In this document: piece by piece, positions 1 to 4,169 of the stretch
How the letters are laid out: every line of letters starts with the position of its first letter
How positions within the stretch are numbered: position 1 is the first letter of the stretch
Origin: Methanobacteriota archaeon
Lineage (GTDB): Archaea; Thermoplasmatota; Thermoplasmata; RBG-16-68-12
NCBI GenBank assembly: GCA_005879065.1
Contig: VBLU01000018.1
Span: forward strand, 1 to 9,780
Length of the DNA stretch: 9,780 nt
Reading direction: 5' to 3'
Translations under genes and position numbers: made by a program
The notes under the pieces: generated by a model
Database searches by the model: none
Told to the model about the DNA's origin: nothing
Seen by the model: the letters and a program-made list of their open reading frames with translations, nothing else

Positions 1-249
1 GACGTCGCGAGAGAGCTCCAAGGCCGGGGGATTGGCACCCACCTCGTGCGATTCGTGGAGGAGCGGGCGCGGCGCCTAGGTAAACGGGCGGTGACGCTCG
101 GGACGAGCCGCAATGCCGCCGGAACACCTTGGAAGTCGTTCTCTTGGTGGCAGTCTCGCGGGTACACGGTCACGGGCGAAGAGGAAAACGAATGGACCCA
201 ACGGATTGGACCGGGGGTCCGAGAAATCCGGATGCGCAAGGACCTCTGA
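1..249 (+). CDS. GNAT-family N-acetyltransferase, C-terminal fragment
   Basis: This is the last 82 codons of a gene that begins before the window; the frame is open from base 1 to the TGA at 247-249. The visible part starts in the acetyl-CoA pyrophosphate-binding loop of the GNAT fold: ELQGRGIGTHLVRF carries the Q/R-x-x-G-x-G signature, followed by the amphipathic helix EERARRLGKRAVTLGT. Next comes NAAGTPWKSFSWWQSRGYTVTGEE, which resembles the N-x-x-A-x-x-F/Y-[YW]-x-x-x-G-F/Y segment near the end of these enzymes. The family transfers an acetyl group from acetyl-CoA to an amine, but the acceptor cannot be told because the substrate-binding N-terminal half is missing. A GTG at 46 is internal to the loop region and is not the true start. 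The fold assignment is good; the substrate is unknown. Confidence 0.8.
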   Translation, partial: DVARELQGRGIGTHLVRFVEERARRLGKRAVTLGTSRNAAGTPWKSFSWWQSRGYTVTGEEENEWTQRIGPGVREIRMRKDL

Positions 250-329
250 GAACATATTGGCCAGAATTTTGTGGCGGAACTGGCCGAAGAAGAAGCCTGA
301 TAGCAGAGGTGTGCGTCGCGGCGCTGTTC

Positions 330-1092
330 ATGTCCCAACCAGGTCACACTCCGGTCGTTCGGCTGGTGATCGCGCAGATGCGTTGGCTCCTATATGCCGC
401 CAGCACCTTGGTCTTCCTCGCGGGGTTGCAGTTGACCGTCTTCACGGAACAGACGGACACATACTTCGCGTGGACTCTGGGCGAGGGCCCGCGTCGCCGT
501 CCCGGCGATCTGGCTCTTCACGACGCTGACGCTCGTCGCGACGCTCCTTCATTTCGCCAAGTTCCATTTCTCCAGTTCGGTCGCAAGCGCCCAAGGCGCG
601 GCGTGGTTCTGGCTCGCGATCTATGTCGGCGTCCCGGTGGTCATGCTCCTCATCGGATGGCTCCAAATCCGAACGCCGGGAGGCGATCCGCCTCGCGGGC
701 CCCCTGCGGCGATCTGGATGCGGGCGCTCGTCCTGGGCCAAGGAGTGGGCATGCTCGCCTTCGGAGTGGGCCTGTTCGTCCTGCCGGACGCGGTCGCGCC
801 ATCGTGGCCGTGGACCCTGACGACCCTGACCGCGCGCGCCATCGGTGCCTGGCTCATCGGGATCGGCGTTGCCGCGCTCCATGCGAACCGCGAGAACGAT
901 GTCTCGCGGATCCGGCCCCTGGCCGGAGGATACACCGCGTTCGCCCTCCTGGAACTCGTTGCGATCGCCCGGTTTTCGGGGAACGTGAATTGGAGCGCAC
1001 CGGCCGCGTGGGTGTATCTCGCCTTCCTGCTCAGCGTTCTCCCGGTGGGACTCCTCACACTCTTCCAACCTCGCTGGGTCGAGAAACGCTGA
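330..1092 (+). pseudogene. Multi-pass membrane protein gene broken by an internal deletion/frameshift
   Basis: Two pieces of one membrane protein lie in different frames. The N-terminal piece (ATG 330, or ATG 378) reads through a first hydrophobic helix to FTEQTDTYFAWT near 474. The remainder continues in another frame from about 478 (WARARVAVPAIWLFTTLTLVATLLHFAKFHF) to the stop at 1090-1092. It has further hydrophobic segments, including ALVLGQGVGMLAFGVGLFVLP, a WLIGIGVAAL stretch and WVYLAFLLSVLPVGLLTLF. The second frame has no canonical start before the GTG at 637, which falls inside a helix, so the downstream piece cannot be a sensible gene alone. From memory of similar bacterial and archaeal proteins, roughly 25-35 residues, including most of one helix, separate these two motifs; here about six remain. 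I therefore infer a deletion whose length is not a multiple of three. Function is unknown. An assembly error is possible, though a plain indel would not remove a helix. Confidence 0.7.
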
Positions 1093-1127
1093 CGAACGAT
1101 TCGGAATCTCGGCGCAATCGCCGCGCA

Positions 1128-1805
1128 TCACACGCCGGTGTAGAGGCGGTCCGCGAGTTCCGTGGGAAGGCCGTTCCGCTTGATCGCGGTGGCGACCGCG
1201 TCGATGTCGTAGGGAACGCGGCGGATCGCGAAGGTGCGGCGGGTCAGGTCGAGGAGCCCCCAGGCGGCCCGCGGATCCGAGTCCCTCGGCTGGCCCACGG
1301 ACCCCGGGTTCACCAGGAGCCCGGACCGGAAGGAGCGGGCCATCGGCAGGTGCGTGTGGCCCAGGATCACGAACGGCGCGCCCGCCTTCTGTACCAGCGC
1401 CTCGTCCGCGGTCCACGGGAACACGTATTCGTCGACGTCGCGCGGGCTCCCGTGATACATGGCGACGACGCCCTCCGGCATCGTCGTCCGGGTGCGGTCC
1501 TCCAGGTCCTTCAGATACCCGACGTTCCCCGGCGTGAGCTGGATCCGGGTCCATCGGATCGCGACCGCCGCCAGCTCGTTGAAGCGGAAGGTCTCCGCGC
1601 CGAGGGCCGCCCGGTCGTGGTTCCCGCGGATCGCCTTCATCCGCCGGTCCCGCAGGATCTGCAGGACCTCGTTCGGCCACGGATTGTACCCGACGAGGTC
1701 GCCGGCGACCCAGATCCCGGCGGGGGCGACCCGGTCCACGTCCGCGAGGACGGCCTCCAGGGCCGGCAGGTTCGCGTGCACGTCGGCGAGGACCGCGAGG
1801 TGCAT
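1128..1805 (-). CDS. YfcE/MJ0936-type metallophosphoesterase
   Basis: The 225-aa product is a calcineurin-like phosphoesterase of the small YfcE/MJ0936 type, a cytosolic hydrolase of phosphodiesters or phosphomonoesters using two divalent metal ions. All metal-binding blocks are present and in order: ADVH (7-10), GDLVGYNPWPNE (35-46), GNHD (61-64), YHGSP (117-121) and GHTHLP (149-154), then the family's NPGSVGQPRD (166-175). The length is usual for the family. The GDxVGYxPxPNE form is common in stand-alone archaeal and bacterial members whose natural substrate is mostly unknown. The start ATG at 1805 is supported because the first residues form the first beta strand and a CATATAG box lies about 28 bases upstream, which fits a leaderless transcript. 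It follows the zinc-ribbon gene on the same strand by 37 bases but seems to have its own promoter. Family is secure; substrate is not. Confidence 0.93.
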   Translation of the reverse strand: MHLAVLADVHANLPALEAVLADVDRVAPAGIWVAGDLVGYNPWPNEVLQILRDRRMKAIRGNHDRAALGAETFRFNELAAVAIRWTRIQLTPGNVGYLKDLEDRTRTTMPEGVVAMYHGSPRDVDEYVFPWTADEALVQKAGAPFVILGHTHLPMARSFRSGLLVNPGSVGQPRDSDPRAAWGLLDLTRRTFAIRRVPYDIDAVATAIKRNGLPTELADRLYTGV

Positions 1806-1829
1806 CCCGCGGCCGATAGGCGCGGTGGG

Positions 1830-1837
1830 CTATATGA
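1830..1837 (-). promoter_or_regulatory. TATA-like box of the 1128-1805 phosphoesterase gene
   Basis: On the minus strand this reads TCATATAG, the only AT-rich octamer in the 37-base gap between the zinc-ribbon stop and the phosphoesterase ATG. Its centre is about 28 bases from the ATG, the spacing expected between an archaeal TATA box and the start of a leaderless mRNA. Assigned by position and composition only. Confidence 0.55.
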
Positions 1838-1842
1838 CGTTC

Positions 1843-2046
1843 TCAATACGAGGCGAGGAGGAGGCGGCAATTCGAACAACGGGACGCCACGAGCCAGGAC
1901 ATCTGCGTGCGGTCATTCTCCCCGATCGGCTCCCCATGGAAGCCGAAGAAATTCTTCGACCGAAACCACTGGATCCCGGAAGGCCAGTTCTGCGCGCCGA
2001 GGAACCCGTCCTCCATCGCCCCGTCGCACCTCGGACAAGCGACCAT
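1843..2046 (-). CDS. Small zinc-ribbon protein, DUF6487-like
   Basis: This is a 67-aa protein with one CxxC knuckle near each end: CPRC at 4-7 and CSNC at 57-60, making a complete four-cysteine zinc ribbon. Between them lie MEDGFLGAQ, IQWF and FFGFHGEP, which match what I recall of the DUF6487 family (CPxCxxxMxxGxL ... W ... GFF ... A.RCxxCgxl). Members are small soluble proteins of unknown role, found in bacteria and archaea. The reading frame stays open further upstream, but the sequence before the ATG at 2046 is the unlike-protein antisense of the neighbouring gene, so I chose this ATG just ahead of the first cysteine pair. It diverges from the 2077 gene with only 30 bases between start codons, and no clear TATA box is seen on this side. 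The zinc-ribbon call is firm; the family name is from memory. Confidence 0.8.
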   Translation of the reverse strand: MVACPRCDGAMEDGFLGAQNWPSGIQWFRSKNFFGFHGEPIGENDRTQMSWLVASRCSNCRLLLASY

Positions 2047-2076
2047 TGGGGGCGAGGGTAACACACTCCCCTTCCC

Positions 2077-2313
2077 ATGCAAGTCGGCTGCGGGTTCCGC
2101 GTGAAGGCGGTGCACGGTCAGGACTACGTCTACTTCTGGCACTACGAGGATCGGGACGGCCGCTCCCGACAGGTGTACGAATACATGGGACCGCGCCGGT
2201 CCTCCGGGACGGCCTCCCGTCTCGTCGCGGCCATGGAGGCTTACTATGCCGCAGCGGGGAACGACCTGCGCCGCCAGCTGGTCGGACACCGAGCGGCCAT
2301 CGCCGCCCTGTGA
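2077..2313 (+). CDS. Small conserved-looking archaeal protein, function unknown
   Basis: The 78-aa product contains KAVHGQDYVYFWHYEDRDGRSRQVYEYMGP (about 10-39), followed by a helical C-terminus ending in AMEAYYAAAGNDLRRQL. The core, a Y-V-Y-F strand, a D/G turn, R and the Y-x-Y-x-GP strand, resembles short uncharacterised archaeal proteins of the type V-Y-F-x-x-Y-x-x-x-G-R-x-R-x-x-Y-x-G-P. A small beta-hairpin plus helix, perhaps a nucleic-acid or protein interaction module, is possible but unproven. There is no signal peptide and no membrane segment. The start could also be the in-frame GTG at 2101, which would give a product beginning VKAVHG. It diverges from the DUF6487-like gene, and no TATA box is evident in the 30-base gap. 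I recognise the pattern but not a named family. Confidence 0.65.
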   Translation: MQVGCGFRVKAVHGQDYVYFWHYEDRDGRSRQVYEYMGPRRSSGTASRLVAAMEAYYAAAGNDLRRQLVGHRAAIAAL

Positions 2314-2376
2314 CGTCCATCCCCTCCCCGGAGCCTCGGTTCCCTCAATTTCGAGGGTGCGGCCTGGGTGCGCACC

Positions 2377-2384
2377 TTTAATAA
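2377..2384 (+). promoter_or_regulatory. TATA box TTTAATAA of the 57-aa zinc-ribbon gene
   Basis: TTTAATAA stands out in a GC-rich 131-base gap and is among the best TATA matches in the window. It predicts transcription starting near 2405-2411, leaving a leader of about 35-40 bases before the ATG at 2445. This gene therefore differs from its neighbours, most of which look leaderless. Confidence 0.65.
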
Positions 2385-2410
2385 GGATGGGCCCTGTAAG
2401 CCGCCCATCC
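2385..2410. promoter_or_regulatory. 8+8 inverted repeat abutting the TATA box (candidate operator)
   Basis: GGATGGGC (2385-2392) and GCCCATCC (2403-2410) are perfect reverse complements separated by 10 bases. The repeat begins directly after the TATA box and reaches the predicted transcription start, the classic position for an archaeal repressor site. Because most of it lies upstream of the predicted start, a DNA-bound dimer is more likely than an RNA hairpin. The regulator is unknown. Confidence 0.5.
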
Positions 2411-2444
2411 GTGCCCCCCAAGGGGTTCGGATAGTAGGTAGTGA

Positions 2445-2618
2445 ATGGACGAAGACAGAGGCGGCAGACGAGGCGGCTACGACCGTGGCCCGCGTCAGAT
2501 GTATGACGCGGTGTGCGCGGACTGTGGCCAAGCCACGCAGGTTCCGTTTAAGCCGGACCCCGCGAGGCCCGTCTACTGCCGAGATTGTTTCGCAAAGCGC
2601 CGGCCGCGACGGTTCTAG
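2445..2618 (+). CDS. 57-aa CxxC-x17-CxxC zinc-ribbon protein with Arg/Gly-rich N-terminus
   Basis: This short gene has an ATG start and TAG stop. The product begins with an Arg/Gly-rich tail (DEDRGGRRGGYDRGPRQ), then MYDAVCADCGQATQVPFKPDPARPVYCRDCFAKRRPRRF. Cysteines at 24, 27, 45 and 48 make two CxxC knuckles 17 residues apart, with the conserved V-P-F-x-P and R-P-V-Y-C-R-x-C strings. This pattern is familiar from small CxxC-x17-CxxC proteins widespread in archaea, CPR bacteria and some other bacteria; the basic ends suggest nucleic-acid binding, but the role is not established. It is monocistronic, with a strong TATA box at 2377 and an inverted repeat over the promoter. A weak GGTAGTGA string just before the ATG is at best a poor ribosome-binding site. 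The domain match makes this a confident gene despite its size. Confidence 0.88.
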   Translation: MDEDRGGRRGGYDRGPRQMYDAVCADCGQATQVPFKPDPARPVYCRDCFAKRRPRRF

Positions 2619-2694
2619 TCAGGAACGGCAGCAGAGCGTTCGAACCCTTTTCCGTTCGAGCTCCACCCGGTCATGCGGCTGGCGCGGAGCTCCC

Positions 2695-2708
2695 GTTTTT
2701 CATTTCCT
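2695..2708 (+). terminator. T-rich stretch, candidate transcription terminator
   Basis: GTTTTTCATTTCCT lies about 77 bases after the 57-aa zinc-ribbon stop and just short of the convergent membrane-protein stop at 2714. Archaeal RNA polymerase terminates at T-rich non-template stretches, and this is the only run of five Ts in the local plus strand. A GAGCTC pair (2658-2663 and 2687-2692) could form a weak stem before it. Confidence 0.4.
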
Positions 2709-2713
2709 TCCGA

Positions 2714-2989
2714 TCAGAGGATCGACTCGACGTCGGCGGCCTCTGCGGCCCGGATCCGGACCTCGGGTGCCGGACGTCGGATCCTCCTCCGGCGTGGGCT
2801 CTCGTCCGAGGCCCACACGAGCAGGTAGGTGATCACGGCGGCCACGAGCCCATTGTGGTAGGCGAGCCATTGCCAGTAGTAGGGAGACCATCGGAAGAGG
2901 GTGGACAAGACGAAACCGAAGACGAGGCCACCCGCGAGCGCGGCTCCCGCGACGGCGAACCGCCGCGATGAGGCGTCCTCGGAATCCAC
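2714..2989 (-). CDS. Small two-helix membrane protein, leaderless GTG start
   Basis: The 91-aa product has a short acidic N-terminus (VDSEDASSRR), a first membrane helix at about 11-32 (FAVAGAALAGGLVFGFVLSTLF), an aromatic loop RWSPYYWQWLAYHN and a second helix at about 47-60 (GLVAAVITYLLVWA). An Arg-rich stretch DESPRRRRIRR follows, and the tail is soluble. The basic segment after helix 2 puts both ends in the cytoplasm by the positive-inside rule. I chose the GTG at 2989 over longer readings (in-frame up to 3106) because a CCTTTATCTAAGG box is centred about 27 bases upstream, and the extra residues of longer forms would begin before that promoter. It converges on the 57-aa zinc-ribbon gene. 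I do not recognise the family; function is unknown. Confidence 0.7.
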   Translation of the reverse strand: MDSEDASSRRFAVAGAALAGGLVFGFVLSTLFRWSPYYWQWLAYHNGLVAAVITYLLVWASDESPRRRRIRRPAPEVRIRAAEAADVESIL

Positions 2990-3010
2990 GGGGGTCCAGA
3001 GAGAAAGGAT

Positions 3011-3023
3011 CCTTAGATAAAGG
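3011..3023 (-). promoter_or_regulatory. TATA box, nearly palindromic
   Basis: The minus strand reads CCTTTATCTAAGG. Its centre lies about 27 bases from the GTG at 2989, supporting a leaderless start there. The outer four bases on each side are complementary (CCTT/AAGG). It is also 13-25 bases ahead of the plus-strand ATG at 3036, closer than the usual spacing, so use in that direction is less likely. Confidence 0.6.
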
Positions 3024-3035
3024 CTTCCGAACCAA

Positions 3036-3143
3036 ATGCATTCGCCGCGATTACCGCCCCTCTTCGCGAGGGCGCCGGAGCGGCGCACGCCTCGAGAGTT
3101 CCTCATCGAACTGCGCGAGAAGCCGGTCCCCTCGGACGAGTAA
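3036..3143 (+). CDS. Possible 35-aa microprotein
   Basis: An ATG-to-TAA frame of 35 codons reads MHSPRLPPLFARAPERR then TPREFLIELREKPVPSDE. The second half looks protein-like, with an amphipathic helix and a conserved-style Lys-Pro-Val-Pro ending, and the stretch is otherwise unoccupied between divergent genes. An in-frame stop at 3018-3020 prevents any longer form. Against it: no ribosome-binding site is present, and the nearest TATA-like box is too close for a leaderless start. I do not recognise a family. Treat this as a weak candidate. Confidence 0.25.
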   Translation: MHSPRLPPLFARAPERRTPREFLIELREKPVPSDE

Positions 3144-3162
3144 GCCGCCTGTGCGACTAAGG

Positions 3163-3180
3163 GAGCGTTCGTGGACGCTC
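3163..3180. repeat. Small inverted repeat between two candidate microprotein genes
   Basis: GAGCGT (3163-3168) and ACGCTC (3175-3180) pair perfectly around a 6-base loop, TCGTGG. The repeat falls between the 35-aa candidate (stop at 3143) and the convergent 39-aa candidate, touching the latter's stop codon. It could be a bidirectional terminator-like hairpin, but there is no T-run and six-base repeats arise by chance in GC-rich DNA. Confidence 0.25.
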
Positions 3181-3298
3181 ACCGCCGGCGATGCGCTCGC
3201 AACGCGGGAAAGAGCAGATAGATCGTCACGCTCGGCAGCAGGATGCTGTCGGTCACCGCGATCGCGACTCGCGACAAGGGGATGTCCGAAGAGTCCAC
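3179..3298 (-). CDS. Possible 39-aa single-helix membrane microprotein
   Basis: A GTG-to-TGA frame encodes VDSSDIPLSRVAIAVTDSI followed by LLPSVTIYLLFPALRAHRRR: a short polar head, one hydrophobic segment of about 20 residues (10-30), and an Arg/His-rich end. This is the layout of a single-pass microprotein with a cytoplasmic basic tail, although the Asp and Pro inside the segment weaken it as a clean helix. Support for the GTG is a GGCTTTTAGC box centred about 27 bases upstream, the same geometry as other genes here. The start also resembles that of the 2714-2989 protein (VDSSD versus VDSED). It lies divergent to the phosphoesterase at 3383. No family is recognised, so existence and function remain uncertain. 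Confidence 0.35.
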   Translation of the reverse strand: MDSSDIPLSRVAIAVTDSILLPSVTIYLLFPALRAHRRR

Positions 3299-3320
3299 GA
3301 CCTGAGATTGGCCGAAGGAC

Positions 3321-3330
3321 GCTAAAAGCC
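3321..3330 (-). promoter_or_regulatory. TATA-like box ahead of the 39-aa candidate
   Basis: The minus strand reads GGCTTTTAGC, centred about 27 bases before the GTG at 3298. It is a weaker TATA match than the boxes at 2377 or 3011, and it counts mainly because of its spacing. Confidence 0.35.
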
Positions 3331-3350
3331 TCGGCACCCCGGTCCCCAAC

Positions 3351-3357
3351 CTTATTT
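3351..3357 (+). promoter_or_regulatory. TATA-like box of the COG1407 phosphoesterase
   Basis: CTTATTT is centred 29 bases before the ATG at 3383 and 20 bases before the ATG at 3374. Leaderless spacing in this window (27-31) therefore favours 3383 as the start codon. Confidence 0.5.
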
Positions 3358-3382
3358 CGTTCTCTTGGCTACCATGCCGCCG

Positions 3383-4114
3383 ATGGACCGGCTCGAGATT
3401 GCGAAGGGCGTGGAGGCGACGCGGGACTTCGCCCTCCTCCTGCGAGACGAACGGGCCCTCGTGATCTCGGACCTCCACCTCGGGTTCGAAGGGGCCCTCG
3501 CGGAGCAAGGCGTCTCGATCCCGCGATTCCAGCGCCGTGTGATCCTCGAACGCCTCGGTCAGATGTTCGACCGCACGAAGGCGGAACAGGTGATCATCGC
3601 CGGCGACTTCAAGCACGAGTTCTCGAAGAACCTGGTCGACGAATGGGTCGAGGTGAAGCATGTCCTCCGGTTCATCCGGGACCGCGCGAAACCGGTGCTC
3701 GTCCGCGGGAACCATGACAATTACCTCGCGACGATCCTCGGGGATCTGAACCTCCCGCTGAACGCCCGCGCGGACGTCGGCGGGTACACGATCGTCCACG
3801 GACATGAGGAGGTCTCAACCCTCCATCCGATCGTCATGGGCCACGAACATCCCGCGGTGAAGCTGAAAGACGAACTCGGGGCGACCGTGAGCGTCCCTGC
3901 GTTCCTAGTCACGGAGCGGCTCGTCGTCCTGCCCGCCTTCAGTCCGCTCGCTCTCGGTGTCGATGTGTCCTCGTATCCGTATCTTTCGCCGATCCTGAAC
4001 CGCACGCCGATCGACGAGGCGCGCGTGATTGGTGTCGACGAGAAGGAAGGCCTCCTCGACTTCGGCCCGGTGAGCCGGCTCAAGTCCATCCGAGGCGCGT
4101 TGCTCATGAAATGA
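3383..4114 (+). CDS. COG1407-type (ICC-like) metallophosphoesterase
   Basis: The 243-aa product is a calcineurin-like phosphoesterase of the archaeal COG1407 type, related to the nuclease subunit SbcD/Mre11 fold and to the bacterial protein PdeM, which neighbours Lhr helicase and ATP-dependent ligase in DNA-repair loci. The two-metal motifs run in order: SDLHLG (29-34), AGDFKHEF (73-80), GNHD (109-112), VHGHEE (138-143) and MGHEHPAVKL (152-161). The last is the family's characteristic G-H-E-H-P. Length is typical. An in-frame ATG at 3374 would add three residues; I prefer 3383 from promoter spacing and because family members begin close to the first strand. No helicase, ligase or nuclease gene adjoins it here. 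Its natural substrate is unknown; a nucleic-acid role is an inference from relatives. The next gene starts 55 bases after the stop. Confidence 0.92.
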   Translation: MDRLEIAKGVEATRDFALLLRDERALVISDLHLGFEGALAEQGVSIPRFQRRVILERLGQMFDRTKAEQVIIAGDFKHEFSKNLVDEWVEVKHVLRFIRDRAKPVLVRGNHDNYLATILGDLNLPLNARADVGGYTIVHGHEEVSTLHPIVMGHEHPAVKLKDELGATVSVPAFLVTERLVVLPAFSPLALGVDVSSYPYLSPILNRTPIDEARVIGVDEKEGLLDFGPVSRLKSIRGALLMK

Positions 4115-4134
4115 CGGGCCGCATCAGGACGAAG

Positions 4135-4147
4135 AAAATCCTTTTGG
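4135..4147 (+). promoter_or_regulatory. AT-rich promoter-like element upstream of fhs
   Basis: This short A/T run (AAAATCCTTTTGG) stands out in the GC-rich 55-base gap before the ATG at 4170, centred about 29 bases upstream. It is a poor TATA match, so co-transcription with the upstream phosphoesterase is equally possible. Confidence 0.35.
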
Positions 4148-4169
4148 CCTCCTTGCGCTTGCCGCGGTA

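Noticed and set aside
442..1680. 412-codon minus-strand open frame
   Set aside because: It is a frame shadow of the phosphoesterase and antisense to the membrane-protein remnants, and is Arg/Gly/Pro-rich.
129..2381. 750-codon open frame on the plus strand
   Set aside because: It runs across several better-supported genes on both strands; only about 330-477 is real, as the N-terminal part of the broken membrane-protein gene. The rest is Arg/Pro-rich out-of-frame sequence typical of GC-rich DNA.
2638..2657. GTTCGAAC motif resembling a tRNA T-loop
   Set aside because: The flanking bases do not form a T-stem, and no acceptor, D or anticodon arms can be folded on either strand.
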